Positions 1 to 9,063 of a stretch of 64,000 nucleotides of DNA are shown one piece after another. Source of the stretch: Acidobacteriaceae bacterium. GTDB taxonomy: Bacteria; Acidobacteriota; Terriglobia; Terriglobales; Acidobacteriaceae. Within the stretch, counting starts at the first letter, position 1. Each line of letters starts with the position of its first letter. The notes under the pieces are model-generated. The model saw nothing but the letters and a program-made list of their open reading frames with translations, was not told the origin of the DNA and ran no database searches. The position numbers were made by a program, and so were the translations under genes. The stretch lies in the NCBI GenBank assembly GCA_003134995.1, contig PLDC01000006.1:30146-94145 (forward strand). Reading direction: 5' to 3'.

Positions 1-1550
1 CGTTCAATGCAGGAACCGCGGTGACGCTCACCGCAACTCCGGGCAAGGGCGCGTTTTTTACGGGATGGTCCGGGGCATGCACCGGAAGGTCAACCTGCAA
101 AGTGGTGATGAAAGCGGCTAAGTCAGTGACGGCGACGTTCAATGTGAATCAGACAGTCAACGTTCTCAACCACATTATTTTCATGGCGCAGGAGAATCGC
201 TCGGTCGATAATTATCTCGGCGAGTTGCGTTCGTACTGGAAGTCGAATGGATTCGCGGACCGGTCATTCGATGGGCTGCCGCAATTCAATCCCACGACAG
301 GTCTCGCGCCGCTTTACGGGCCCCCGCCTACGAACCCCGGATGCGATCCCGCCTATCCGCCGCCGGATGATTGCACGGAAGACAGCGCCAGTCCGAATAT
401 CGCTTCTTATCAACTGACTACGCAGTGCACCGAGAACACGAGTCCATCGTGGAACGAGAGCCATGAAAACTGGAATCTCGACGCTCCAATGTCTGGCACT
501 GCAGATCTGAATGGCTATGTCTGGACCGCGGCGCATGATGCGCGCAACCTCGGTTACTACGATACGAATGGCATTCGCGCGATGGGCTACTACGAGAGTT
601 CGAATTTGAATTACTACTATTACATGGCATCGGAGTTTGCCACGTCAGACCGCTGGTTTTCGCCCGCGATGGTGCGCACAGAGCCGAACCGCGAGTACCT
701 GATCGCCGCCACTTCGCAGGGTTATGCGTATCCCATTGGCACCGACAGCGGCGACGAGAATCTGCTGACGGCGACGACAATTTTCCAGGAGCTGCAGACT
801 GCAGGAATCAGCTGGAAAATTTATGTGAACACTGACAACACTGCGTGTGCTTCCAATGCCACGCCCGCATGCCTGCTCACTTTGAGCTACGTGCAGAACT
901 TCTCTTGGGGACAAACCATCCCGACCGGTTACCCGGACAACATCGCGACTATGACGCAGTTCACTACTGACCTGCAGAATGGGACGCTTCCTTCGGTGGC
1001 GCAGATCGAGCCGGCGTCCGCTGCGGGACTCGATGAGCATGGTTCCGATTCCGATGAGTATCCCGTCGACGTGCAGCTGGGCGCGAGCTATGTTTCATCG
1101 ATCGTCAACGCGCTGATGGCGAGCACTTCATGGAAAGACTCCGCATTTATTTTGACCTATGACGAGTCGGGAGCGCTGTACGATCACGTCGCTCCGCAGA
1201 CGGCCGTCAGCCCCGATGGCATCGCACCGGTGGATCTGATGCCGGGAGACATCTGCAACAACGGCACGACCGGTCCGACGTGCAATTTCGTCTACACAGG
1301 CTACCGCGTGCCGCTGATCGTGATCTCGCCTTACGCGAACGAACATTACGTCGATCACAACGTGCTGGACACGACGGCGATTCTGAAGCTGATTGAAACG
1401 CGCTTCAAGCTCTCATCGTTGACCAAACGCGACGCGGCACAGAAGAACATGACTTCATTTTTCAACTTCAATGAGCCGCCATGGATGACGCCGCCGACAC
1501 CTCCTACGCAGACGACCAGCGGGGCTTGTTACCTGAATACGCTTCCGTGA
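1..1550 (+). CDS. Secreted phosphoesterase (phospholipase C / acid phosphatase family), 5' end cut by window
   Basis: The reading frame is open from the left edge, so the gene starts upstream of the window; 515 residues are visible. The first 45 or so residues look like the end of an InlB-type B-repeat module (GWSGACTG, then a VTATF strand), which usually serves as an extracellular stalk. The rest matches the phosphoesterase family PF04185: the metal-site start FMAQENRSVDNYLG, the YDESGALYDHV motif and GYRVPLIVISPYA near the C-terminus. Family members hydrolyse phosphate esters or phospholipids outside the cytoplasm. The substrate cannot be told from sequence. No signal peptide is visible because the N-terminus is missing. 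Confidence 0.88.
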   Translation, partial: FNAGTAVTLTATPGKGAFFTGWSGACTGRSTCKVVMKAAKSVTATFNVNQTVNVLNHIIFMAQENRSVDNYLGELRSYWKSNGFADRSFDGLPQFNPTTGLAPLYGPPPTNPGCDPAYPPPDDCTEDSASPNIASYQLTTQCTENTSPSWNESHENWNLDAPMSGTADLNGYVWTAAHDARNLGYYDTNGIRAMGYYESSNLNYYYYMASEFATSDRWFSPAMVRTEPNREYLIAATSQGYAYPIGTDSGDENLLTATTIFQELQTAGISWKIYVNTDNTACASNATPACLLTLSYVQNFSWGQTIPTGYPDNIATMTQFTTDLQNGTLPSVAQIEPASAAGLDEHGSDSDEYPVDVQLGASYVSSIVNALMASTSWKDSAFILTYDESGALYDHVAPQTAVSPDGIAPVDLMPGDICNNGTTGPTCNFVYTGYRVPLIVISPYANEHYVDHNVLDTTAILKLIETRFKLSSLTKRDAAQKNMTSFFNFNEPPWMTPPTPPTQTTSGACYLNTLP

Positions 1551-1610
1551 TGAGCGAGCACTGGCTCAAGCTTTTCGGCCCTGACCCGACTGGCGCTGCA
1601 CATTGGCTGA

Positions 1611-1671
1611 ATGTTCCGGTGGGAACATTCGTTCAGTATGTTCCAGTTGGAACATTCCTCCAGTATGTTCC
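1611..1671 (+). repeat. 27-bp tandem repeat, each unit a hairpin
   Basis: Two full units and part of a third are spaced 27 bp apart. Each full unit is a perfect inverted repeat, ATGTTCC-N4-GGAACAT, at 1611-1628 and 1638-1655; a third ATGTTCC begins at 1665. The junction also reads GAAC-N4-GTTC (1622-1633), which resembles a Gram-positive type SOS box but may be chance. Confidence 0.8.
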
Positions 1672-1860
1672 GGTTTTGGTTTTTATCTGTGCGGTTCTGT
1701 ATTTATCGGAGTGTATTTACGTTCCCTTTAAGCCTCGCAATCCATGGGAGTTGACGGCCGCCGCATGCTTGAGCCTGGGAGGGGGCGAAAGGGGCGAAAG
1801 TGTTCCAGTAAAATTGACAATTGTGTGTGTACGATTTGGGTGGATTTGGGGGTGAGGAGT

Positions 1861-1876
1861 ACTTTATAAGGTACGC
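1861..1876 (+). repeat. 16-bp direct repeat, left copy, flanking brnTA
   Basis: ACTTTATAAGGTACGC occurs here and again, identical, at 2504-2519. The two copies bracket the brnTA module. Confidence 0.85.
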
Positions 1877-1893
1877 CGATTCCTGCCGGGAAG

Positions 1894-1942
1894 TTGTTCC
1901 GACTCCTGCCAAATGGTATAGTATTTATACCTTTACTATACC
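1894..1942 (+). promoter_or_regulatory. brnTA promoter and palindromic operator
   Basis: A perfect 9-bp inverted repeat, GGTATAGTA at 1915-1923 and TACTATACC at 1934-1942, lies 24 bp upstream of brnT. A candidate promoter overlaps it: TTGTTC (1894-1899), 17 bp, TATAGT (1917-1922). BrnA antitoxins are known to repress their own operon, so this is the likely binding site; the assignment is inference. Confidence 0.6.
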
Positions 1943-1965
1943 GGTCGGTCGGTGGTTTCTGGACA

Positions 1966-2235
1966 ATGAAGTTCGAGTACGACCCTGGTAAGAGCGCCGA
2001 TAACAAACGCAAGCATGGCATCGATTTTGAGGAGGCTCAGGCGCTCTGGGCAGATTCCGCGCTGGTCGAGATTCCGGCGCGTACCAGCGATGAACCGAGA
2101 TGGCTGCTCATCGGGAAGATCGACGAAAAGCATTGGTCCGCAGTAGTCACACGGCGCGAGAAAAACATCCGACTGATTTCTGTGAGGCGGTCTCGGGACG
2201 ACGAGGTGAGGATCTATGAAAGCGAAGACATTTGA
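1966..2235 (+). CDS. brnT: BrnT family toxin
   Basis: This 89-residue protein has the BrnT pattern: an MKFEYDPGKSADNKRKHGIDF start, a central FEEAQALW helix and the RLISVRRSRDDEVRIYE end. BrnT is a RelE-fold ribonuclease that stops translation under stress. The ATG at 1966 was chosen because the family begins with this motif; the frame is open further upstream but that part is not family-like and covers the operator. The gene overlaps brnA by 20 bp, the usual toxin-first order. Confidence 0.9.
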   Translation: MKFEYDPGKSADNKRKHGIDFEEAQALWADSALVEIPARTSDEPRWLLIGKIDEKHWSAVVTRREKNIRLISVRRSRDDEVRIYESEDI

Positions 2236-2455
2236 TCGTAAGTTTGATGCCGGTGAGGAAGTTGTTGATCAACTCGATCTGAGCCAGGCGCGGCGGGTTG
2301 GTACCAACGCGAAGCGAGTCAACGTAGATTTTCCCTCGTGGATGGTCGATTCCCTGGACCGGGAAGCGCGCCGGCTGGGCGTAACGCGGCAGTCGCTCAT
2401 CAAGCTGTGGCTTGCTGATAGATTGGCCCAACCACTTGGCGGCGGGAGACGCTAG
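2216..2455 (+). CDS. brnA: BrnA-like ribbon-helix-helix antitoxin
   Basis: The protein has 79 residues. Its C-terminal half (VNVDFPSWMVDSLDREA, then LGVTRQSLIKLWLADRL) is a ribbon-helix-helix DNA-binding fold as in BrnA/CopG antitoxins. It should bind and neutralise the overlapping BrnT and repress the operon at the inverted repeat at 1915-1942. The N-terminal acidic stretch (residues 8-25) is the likely toxin-binding part, by analogy with the family. Confidence 0.87.
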   Translation: MKAKTFDRKFDAGEEVVDQLDLSQARRVGTNAKRVNVDFPSWMVDSLDREARRLGVTRQSLIKLWLADRLAQPLGGGRR

Positions 2456-2503
2456 CGGGTCTCGGATTGGCCGTCACTGCGATGCACACGGACGGGGCGA
2501 CGA

Positions 2504-2519
2504 ACTTTATAAGGTACGC
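2504..2519 (+). repeat. 16-bp direct repeat, right copy, flanking brnTA
   Basis: This copy is identical to 1861-1876 and lies 48 bp after the brnA stop codon. Confidence 0.85.
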
Positions 2520-2545
2520 GGACGCCGGAGCCGAAAAGCGCCGGT

Positions 2546-5164
2546 TTACTTCTGCTGTCCCGCCCAGTTTATGACCACCGTAATTGGAGGCTGGCTGACG
2601 TTACCGGTCGGCAACAGCCACAGAAATCGCTGGCCGTCAGTTTGCGGCACCACGTAGCCTTTGATTTTGAAAAGCGATTGAGGCAATCCGAAATCGAGCG
2701 TTCCTTTTGCCGACACGGTCACCGAAACAGCCATCAGTTGATCGTCGGATGTTCTGTAGAACAACTCCTTGCCGTCGTGCCGCCAGAAAGCCTGCTGACC
2801 GCCTCCGGTCGAGACGCGCACCGCTGGTCCCGGTCCAGGGAAGGGGCGAACGAAAACTTCGGTGTGCCCGGTCTCATCCGACTGGTAGGCCACCCACCTG
2901 CCGTCGGGAGAGAACTTGCCATAGGACTCCTCCGCCGCGGTCTGCGCCACCGGAAACGGTTTGTGATCGGCGCCATCGACCGGAAGCGCCCACACATCGC
3001 GCGCCGTGGTGGGACTCTGGCTCGAAAACAAAACGTATTTGCCGTCGGGCGACCAGTCCGTCAGGTTCTTGGCTTCCTTCGACGCGAACATCACTTCATC
3101 GGGACCGCTGCTGCCCATGGCCTTCCAATAGAGATCGAGAAGGCCGACGCGTCCCGACTGGAAGGCGATGCGCGTTCCATCCGGCGACCAAAGTGGTGCG
3201 CCGCTGTCCTCAGCGGTGAGACGGGTAAGGGTGCCGCGAGACATGTCCATCAGCATAACGTCGTTGGCCCCGCCCTCGCCCCGCCCGATCGAGATCGCGA
3301 GGGTGCGGCGGTCAGGCGAGAGATTTGCCAACGCCGCGTCTGCCAGAGGCTCGCCCACCGTCCCAGCCGGCCTGCCGGAGCGGTCCAGCCACGTGACTTG
3401 CCGCCGGGTAGTTTCATCGAGACGATATACGATAAGCCCTGTGTTCGAAGCCGCGACGCGCATAAAGCTGGCCCAACCGGCCGAAAGCCCTGAGGTAACT
3501 GGGAACGGCTCGCCCGCAAGCTCCATCTTCGCCGGATCGAAGCGTTGCGCATACAAAACGCGTTCGCGCACCAGCAGAATGTGATTGGGAGGCACGAATA
3601 CCGCGGCCCCATCCGCCACGCAGATTCGGTGAAATTCTTTGCTGTCGAGCGAGCCCACGTAGACGCCTCGCACGTCCGGTGGACCGTGCATGTAAAACAG
3701 AAAATGGTGCCCGTCGGGCAGAAACTGCGGGGAACGATGGCTGGCATCCTGCGCGCGCTGCTGCGTCACCTGCTCCGGTTTCCCGCCGGCCGCCAGTATC
3801 CGGTACAAAGGCCCGTTCCCGGCGGGAGAAAACAGAATCGTGCCGTCGCGATTCCACGATCCGCCGCGCGGCGTGGGCGCGTCGGCCAGAGTGCGCACCG
3901 CGCCACTTTCCACATCAATTCGTTTCATCGATTGATGGGCGAAAAATCCGATTGACTTGCTGTCCGGAGACCAGAATGGTATGAAGCTTTGCTCCGTTCC
4001 CGCCAGCGGCTTGGCAACTTCGGAATCGAGAGAACGGAGCCAGAGCTGAACGCCGCTACCGTTCGCCGCATTGGCCGAGAACGCGAAGGAACGTCCGTCA
4101 GGCGAGATGGCAAACGAGTTGGTGTCGCCCGGCATCACCATTTGCAGCCGCAACTCGGGCACGTTACTGACGTTGCTGCCTGCGTGCCGGAGGAACAAGG
4201 CGATGGCGGCCACGACCGCGAGCACCGCAATTGTCCACGGGAGCGCGCGCTGCCAGACGGGGCTGCGCGCGGGTACCGCAACATTCGCGGACGACGCAGC
4301 GGCGTTGGAATCTGGCGCGCCGCTGATCAATTGATCGAGCACACGCCGAGCTTCGCCGATGTCGCGCAGGCGCAGTTTCGGATCGCGCGCCAGACAGTCG
4401 CGCAAAAGAGTTCGCAGCCGCGGAGGCGTGTCGGCCGGCAGAGCCGTCCAGTCGACCTCGCGCGTCAGTACAGCCGCCAGCGTGTCGGACACGTCATCGG
4501 CTTGATAGCCGCGCTTGCCGGTGAGCATCTCGAACACAACCACTCCGAACGCCCAGATGTCGGCGCGGCGGTCGACGATCTTGCCCTTGGCCTGCTCCGG
4601 CGCCATGTACGCGGCCGTGCCGAGGATCACTCCAATTTGGGTGGCGCGGGCGGTGAGCGTGGGAGAATTCATCGCGTCCGACGATCCGCTCACGGAATCC
4701 GGCGAGAGAGCTTTGGCCAGGCCGAAGTCCAGCACCTTCACGGTTCCATCGTCGCGAATCTTTATGTTCGCCGGCTTCAAATCGCGATGGATGATGCCAC
4801 GCTCATGCGCAAATTCCATGGCGTCGGCGATCTGGCGCGCAATTGGGAGCGCCTCGTCGATGGGAATCGGCCCCTGCGCGAGGCGCTCGGCGAGCGTGGG
4901 TCCCTCGACCAGTTCGAGGATGAGCGCGCGATCTTCCACTCCATAGATGGCGGCGATGTTGGGGTGGTTCAGCGACGCCAGAACCTGCGCTTCGCGGGTG
5001 AAGCGCGCCAGGCGGTCGGCGTCGTGGACCACGGAATCGGGAAGAACCTTGATGGCCACATCGCGTGCCAGCTTGGTATCGGTGGCGCGGTAGACCGCGC
5101 CCATGCCGCCCTCTCCGAGCTTGGTCGTGATCTTGTAGTGCGCGATGCTGGAGGGCGGGGTCAT
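2546..5164 (-). CDS. Serine/threonine protein kinase with C-terminal PD40 beta-propeller
   Basis: The protein has 872 residues. The N-terminal kinase domain (about residues 1-275) shows every key motif: [31 protein letters not shown] and MAPEQA. A proline/alanine linker leads to one membrane segment ([18 protein letters not shown]), followed by a TolB-like PD40 propeller with repeated SPDGR/SPDGK turns, predicted to be outside the membrane. This is a common acidobacterial sensor kinase layout. The start at 5164 ([11 protein letters not shown]) was chosen because the kinase fold begins there; the 60 open-frame residues upstream are not family-like. It ends 90 bp from brnA, convergent. The ligand and phosphorylation targets are unknown. 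Confidence 0.93.
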   Translation of the reverse strand: MTPPSSIAHYKITTKLGEGGMGAVYRATDTKLARDVAIKVLPDSVVHDADRLARFTREAQVLASLNHPNIAAIYGVEDRALILELVEGPTLAERLAQGPIPIDEALPIARQIADAMEFAHERGIIHRDLKPANIKIRDDGTVKVLDFGLAKALSPDSVSGSSDAMNSPTLTARATQIGVILGTAAYMAPEQAKGKIVDRRADIWAFGVVVFEMLTGKRGYQADDVSDTLAAVLTREVDWTALPADTPPRLRTLLRDCLARDPKLRLRDIGEARRVLDQLISGAPDSNAAASSANVAVPARSPVWQRALPWTIAVLAVVAAIALFLRHAGSNVSNVPELRLQMVMPGDTNSFAISPDGRSFAFSANAANGSGVQLWLRSLDSEVAKPLAGTEQSFIPFWSPDSKSIGFFAHQSMKRIDVESGAVRTLADAPTPRGGSWNRDGTILFSPAGNGPLYRILAAGGKPEQVTQQRAQDASHRSPQFLPDGHHFLFYMHGPPDVRGVYVGSLDSKEFHRICVADGAAVFVPPNHILLVRERVLYAQRFDPAKMELAGEPFPVTSGLSAGWASFMRVAASNTGLIVYRLDETTRRQVTWLDRSGRPAGTVGEPLADAALANLSPDRRTLAISIGRGEGGANDVMLMDMSRGTLTRLTAEDSGAPLWSPDGTRIAFQSGRVGLLDLYWKAMGSSGPDEVMFASKEAKNLTDWSPDGKYVLFSSQSPTTARDVWALPVDGADHKPFPVAQTAAEESYGKFSPDGRWVAYQSDETGHTEVFVRPFPGPGPAVRVSTGGGQQAFWRHDGKELFYRTSDDQLMAVSVTVSAKGTLDFGLPQSLFKIKGYVVPQTDGQRFLWLLPTGNVSQPPITVVINWAGQQK

Positions 5165-5424
5165 GGCGTTCGGTAGGGATAGTATCACTTTCGTGCTGCC
5201 TGACTGCAGCGCCGGCATTGTGAGCCAGGGTGGAGTTCGCCGTCGGGGCGCACGCGACGGAGAGGGAAATCTCCACGGTGGCTGGAGTTTCGTCGTCGTT
5301 GGGACCACTTCACTTCCGGCGAAGATCCCTGCGGGCGTCGGCATTTGTGGTTCCCACTCTTCGCAAAAAACGCGAAGAATGGGGCACCCTCTTTTTGGTG
5401 GTTTACGCAGTCAAAGCCAGGACC

Positions 5425-7002
5425 TTACTTCTTTTTTGTTGCTGCCGCTGCTGCGGCTCTGGTGGCTCGTTCTTGCATGGCTAGAAGCACTACTTGCAGC
5501 ATGTCGTCTTGGGGGGCGGGTTTGCCGGTCCAGATTTCGAATTGGCGGGCGGCTTGGTGGACGAACATTTCTATGCCCGGGATGATTTGCGCTCCGCGCT
5601 GTTTTGCGAGTTGCAGCAGGCGGGTTTCGGGCGGGTCGTAAATCATATCGAAGACGTAGCGGGCGTTGATTTCTTTTTCCTGCAGCGGAGTTTCGCGGGT
5701 GTTGCCCATGCCTACCGGCGTGGCGTTGATGATTACGTCGAAGGTGAATTTTTTCAGGTCGGCGCGTTTCATGGAACGCGCGTGGGCGCGGCGCGCTAGC
5801 TTCTGCCCGGCGGCTACGTTGCGGTTGAGGATGTAGACTTCGGCTCCGCGTTCCTTCAGGCCGAAGACGGCGGCGCGGGCTGCGCCTCCGGCGCCTAGCA
5901 CCAGAATCTTTGCATCCTGAAGAGTGCTCAGGCGGCGCTCCAGCGGGCGGACCACGCCGGACGTGTCGGTGTTGAAGCCGTAAAGTTTTCCATCCTGAGC
6001 GCGAACTACCGTGTTGCAGGCTCCGATCTTCGTGGTGTGCGAGTCAGTGTTGTCGAGATAAGGAAGAATGGCTTCCTTGTACGGCATGGTGATGCTCAGG
6101 CCGTGGATGGGAATCTGGCGCACGCAGTTGAGCAGATCTTTGAGGGTCTTGGCGTGCAGGGCGAGGTAGACGGCATTAACGTTCTCGCGCTTGAAGGCCG
6201 CATTCATGATCGCGGGCGAGAGCGAGTGGGCTACTGGGTCTCCGGCGACGCCGTAGACGCGGGTGGCGGCATCGACGGTTTCGATGCGGTAAACGCTGCG
6301 CAGTTCTTGCGCGGTGACCTGGCCGGGCGCGGTTTCTTCTCCGGGACCGACGGAGGCAAAGGTGAAGACGCTGCCGGCGCGGACTCCGAGGACCCGGCTG
6401 ATGATGCCTTGTTCGCCCATGCAGAGTCCGACCAGCGAATGGTTGTCGGCTTCGCGGCCCAGGAACTGGATCATGGTCACGTTGTCGGCAAGAGTGGTTG
6501 CCGTGCCGACTACTTTGTAGAAGTCGGCAGGGAAGGCGCGCATCTTTTCCAGAGTTTCGTCGAGCTTTTTGGTTGCGCGGAAGTCGTGATAGGAAAGGAT
6601 CAAAGCGGAACGCGCGCGCAGCTTCTGCAATTGCGCCGGCTTGCACTTCTGGGCGGTCGAGAGCTCTACATCCAACAGCTGGCAGCCGATGGCCGAGGCT
6701 TTGGCGAGGATGTCGAGTTGCGAGACGATGGAGCCGCGGAACTTGCCTCCACTGGCGGCGCGGCGGCAGGTTGCGATGACGACTGTGCCGGGATGAGTCT
6801 CGAGGAACTGCTTGATCTTGGGAAGCGCCAGAGCCGGCTTGGAAATGTAATCCAACCTGAACTCCAGGAAGGGGTTATCGCGAATCAGGGCCTCGGCTTT
6901 TTCGACCAGGTCGGCGGGGTCAGAAGCGGTGACTGCAACGCAAACCCGCGGCAGGCGCAGGGGGAGCAGACGGGGCGCGTAGCTGTTGGCGGCAGAAATC
7001 AT
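5425..7002 (-). CDS. aroDE: Bifunctional type I 3-dehydroquinate dehydratase / shikimate dehydrogenase
   Basis: This 525-residue fusion catalyses two consecutive steps of the shikimate pathway. The AroD half (about 18-235) shows EFRLDY, the catalytic His in SYHDF and the Schiff-base Lys in FYKVVGTATT. The AroE half (about 245-510) shows GDPVAHSLSPAIMNAAF, PYKEAILPYLD, GACNTVV, NTDTSG and the NADP-binding GAGGAARA. Such fusions are known in plants and in several bacterial phyla. The tail is a low-complexity Ala/Lys run. It belongs to the same pathway as the trpE and trpG genes 7-10 kb away, but it is not in an operon with them. Confidence 0.95.
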   Translation of the reverse strand: MISAANSYAPRLLPLRLPRVCVAVTASDPADLVEKAEALIRDNPFLEFRLDYISKPALALPKIKQFLETHPGTVVIATCRRAASGGKFRGSIVSQLDILAKASAIGCQLLDVELSTAQKCKPAQLQKLRARSALILSYHDFRATKKLDETLEKMRAFPADFYKVVGTATTLADNVTMIQFLGREADNHSLVGLCMGEQGIISRVLGVRAGSVFTFASVGPGEETAPGQVTAQELRSVYRIETVDAATRVYGVAGDPVAHSLSPAIMNAAFKRENVNAVYLALHAKTLKDLLNCVRQIPIHGLSITMPYKEAILPYLDNTDSHTTKIGACNTVVRAQDGKLYGFNTDTSGVVRPLERRLSTLQDAKILVLGAGGAARAAVFGLKERGAEVYILNRNVAAGQKLARRAHARSMKRADLKKFTFDVIINATPVGMGNTRETPLQEKEINARYVFDMIYDPPETRLLQLAKQRGAQIIPGIEMFVHQAARQFEIWTGKPAPQDDMLQVVLLAMQERATRAAAAAATKKK

Positions 7003-7254
7003 CCTAAATCAACGGTTCGAATCAACGAGCTTTATCCCAAGTGTAGATGAATAGGTTCGGCGCGAATCTTACAGGGGCTGAATTCCAGATGCAACAGGGT
7101 ATTCACAAATTGCACGAAAAACCTGTTTCCACGGAGTGCCTGACACCCTCGTAACCTTGACCCCCTCTTACCCCCTTGTTACCGTCCAAGTGAAGCCTTG
7201 CTTCCGCGGCATATTGCTGTGGAGGGCATCGCGTTGTCCCTTCTTGGAGGTAAC

Positions 7255-8226
7255 ATGAAGAAAACAGGACTTTTAGTGTTGTTGGTCGCGACGGCGGCCT
7301 GGGCGCAATCGGCGAGTGATACCACGGTGGCGTCCTCGGCGAACCCGGCGGGGACGGCGCCGACCACGGCCAGCTTCCCGGTTCAAGGGGTGCAAACGCC
7401 CACTTATGCGGATGTGTACTGTGCTGGTTTCATTAACCGGCAGACGCTGCCCGACGCCAACTTTGTGGCCGGCGGGTTGGATACTCCTTTTACCACGAAG
7501 TTCGTGAAGGGCGACATCGTCTACATGCAGGGAACGGGCTACACGCCCGGCGCGGAGTACTCGATTGTGCGCGCTCTGCGCGATGTCAATGAGTACGAGA
7601 TGTATCCCGGACAGAAGAAACTGCTCAAGGAAACGGGGCAGCCGTATATGGAAGTCGGCCGCATACGCGTAGTCGACACGCGTAGCAAGGCAGCGGTGGC
7701 GCAGATTGAGTATTCCTGCGACCCGGTCAATCCGGGAGACACGGCGATTCCTTTCGCCGAGAAACCTATGGTGGCGTTCCACGCGCCGCTGCGTTTTGAC
7801 CGCTTCCTGCCCACGGGCAGCAAGGTTTCCGGACGCATCGTGATGGGAAAAGATTTTGACTCGGTCGTGGGAACGGGGCAGAAGGTTTATATCAATGTCG
7901 GGACAAACCAGGGCGTGAAGGTGGGCGACTACTTCCGCGCCACGCGAAACTATTCGGAGACGCTGCGCGATCCGGTGGATTCGCTTTCGTTCAAAGCCGC
8001 AATCAGTGAAGATACGCAGAAGAAGCAGCCGTCGGTAGATTCAAACATGTTCACCCGGACGAACGGTCCGGTGCTGCACATGAGAGATCTGCCGCGCCGC
8101 GCGGTCGGTGAGATCGTCATCATCGGGACCACGCCCACCACGGCAACCGGAATGATCGTGTTCGCCATGGAAGATGTGCATGCCGGCGACAGCGTGGAAC
8201 TGGACGAGTCGCAAACAGCGCAGTAG
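7255..8226 (+). CDS. Secreted protein of unknown function
   Basis: The protein has 323 residues with a signal peptide (MKKTGLLVLLVATAAWAQS). The start at 7255 is set by a GGAGG ribosome site at 7246-7250. A Ser/Thr/Ala-rich linker (about 20-50) precedes a globular part. The segment VYINVGTNQGVKVGDYF recalls the small SH3-like C-terminal domain seen in FlgT-type and related periplasmic proteins; this is a weak resemblance only. The gene has its own strong terminator and stands alone. No function can be assigned. Confidence 0.75.
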   Translation: MKKTGLLVLLVATAAWAQSASDTTVASSANPAGTAPTTASFPVQGVQTPTYADVYCAGFINRQTLPDANFVAGGLDTPFTTKFVKGDIVYMQGTGYTPGAEYSIVRALRDVNEYEMYPGQKKLLKETGQPYMEVGRIRVVDTRSKAAVAQIEYSCDPVNPGDTAIPFAEKPMVAFHAPLRFDRFLPTGSKVSGRIVMGKDFDSVVGTGQKVYINVGTNQGVKVGDYFRATRNYSETLRDPVDSLSFKAAISEDTQKKQPSVDSNMFTRTNGPVLHMRDLPRRAVGEIVIIGTTPTTATGMIVFAMEDVHAGDSVELDESQTAQ

Positions 8227-8254
8227 CTTTCGCAAATAACACAGACGCAGTCGT

Positions 8255-8283
8255 GCCGGGGACGGGTGACCGTTCCCGGCTTT
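8255..8283 (+). terminator. Rho-independent terminator
   Basis: An 11-bp stem (8255-8265 with 8270-8280, one G-T pair), a GTGA loop and a short T run lie 28 bp after the stop of the secreted protein gene. Confidence 0.7.
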
Positions 8284-8285
8284 GC

Positions 8286-8455
8286 GTTAAGGGGCTAGGG
8301 GTTAGGGGATAGGGACTAGGGATCAGGGGCTAGGGCCTAGGGACCAGAGGCTAGGGACTTGGGACCAGGGGATAGGGACTAGGGTTTGATGGTTTGGGTA
8401 GCGCTTAAGCCCCTGGCGCTGGATCTCTAGCCCCTAATCCCTAGCCCCTGCGGTT
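8286..8455. repeat. Degenerate GGGACTAGGG/GGGGCTAGGG repeat array
   Basis: About ten imperfect 7-10-bp units of the type (G)GGGNYTAGGG run from 8286 to 8390. They are followed at 8408-8453 by the complementary C-rich form (AGCCCCTAATCCCTAGCCCC), giving a large imperfect inverted repeat. It overlaps the last codons of the AMMECR1 gene. The same word recurs at 19080-19109 and 38936-38947. Confidence 0.8.
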
Positions 8456-9063
8456 TTCTCTCCGAAAACTTCAGCAGTAAAAGCCTCAATTCTCGCGCCT
8501 TGTTTCCAGGCGTCTGGAGGCAGTCCGGCTTTGCGGCAGGTTTGCTCGAGAAAAGTTGTGCGGTCCCAGCCGCGCTCGACCGGGACTTGAGGCAGAAGCA
8601 GGCCGCGCCGGCCGTGCCAGGTGATGAGCAGACCGTGGCGGCCGACTTCGATTGCTTCGGCGGGAAGCGGTTGCGGCGGCGAGAGAATGCTTAGTTCAAT
8701 TTGAAGATGCGGAGATTCTTCTATCGTGACAGGCGGGAAGCGGTTGTCGCTGAAAGCCGCGGCGCGCGCGGTTTCCGCCACGGCGCGAAAGACCGAACTG
8801 GTGGGCAGTACGTAGCCGACGCATCCCCGCAATTGTTCTCGCAGGTAGAGTGAAGTGAAAACGCCGCGAGGCTCGGCGAGGTGAGCCGTGGGAGCATCCA
8901 GAGAAATCTCGCGATGCTGCAGTGCCGAAGAAATGGAATCATGCGCCAGACGCAGCAGCAGGAAGCGCTCTTCTTGAGAGAACTCTTGCGCGGCTTCAGA
9001 TGTAGCTGCTTCCGAAGCTGCCAATGCTGGCGGCGAATTATGCTGTAGGGGCGACATCGGCAT
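8434..9063 (-). CDS. AMMECR1 domain protein (AmmeMemoRadiSam system protein A)
   Basis: The protein has 209 residues. The AMMECR1 signature is clear: GVFTSLYLREQLRGCVGYVLP (positions about 69-89), then FSDNRFPP, ELSILSPPQPL and LLLPQVPVERGWDRTTFLEQTC. AMMECR1 proteins are conserved from bacteria to humans and are often linked to a Memo-like protein and a radical SAM enzyme; neither partner is nearby here. The start at 9063 overlaps the end of pgsA by 26 bp, implying translational coupling; a second ATG lies two codons later. Its 3' end runs into the repeat array. Confidence 0.9.
   Translation of the reverse strand: MPMSPLQHNSPPALAASEAATSEAAQEFSQEERFLLLRLAHDSISSALQHREISLDAPTAHLAEPRGVFTSLYLREQLRGCVGYVLPTSSVFRAVAETARAAAFSDNRFPPVTIEESPHLQIELSILSPPQPLPAEAIEVGRHGLLITWHGRRGLLLPQVPVERGWDRTTFLEQTCRKAGLPPDAWKQGARIEAFTAEVFGEKTAGARD

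Larger units (their letters stand above)
1551..1965. other. Intergenic region with tandem hairpins and brnTA promoter
   Basis: No convincing gene lies here. The stretch holds the 27-bp tandem hairpin repeat (1611-1671), the left copy of a 16-bp direct repeat (1861-1876) and the brnTA operator (1915-1942). A 124-residue open frame starting inside the preceding gene is low-complexity and looks spurious. Confidence 0.6.

Noticed and set aside
1622..1633. LexA/SOS box GAAC-N4-GTTC
   Set aside because: It arises at the junction of tandem repeat units and no SOS gene follows; chance is the simpler explanation.
1481..1855. 124-codon frame after the phosphoesterase gene
   Set aside because: It starts inside that gene and its middle is only the translated tandem hairpin repeat.
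3989..5176. 395-codon plus-strand frame
   Set aside because: It is antisense to the kinase domain, whose motifs are all intact on the minus strand.
6037..7050. 337-codon plus-strand frame
   Set aside because: It is antisense to aroDE; Gly/Val/Asp-rich composition is typical of antisense frames in GC-rich DNA.
8286..8455. Possible CRISPR array
   Set aside because: Units are short, contiguous and degenerate with no unique spacers; no cas genes are present.
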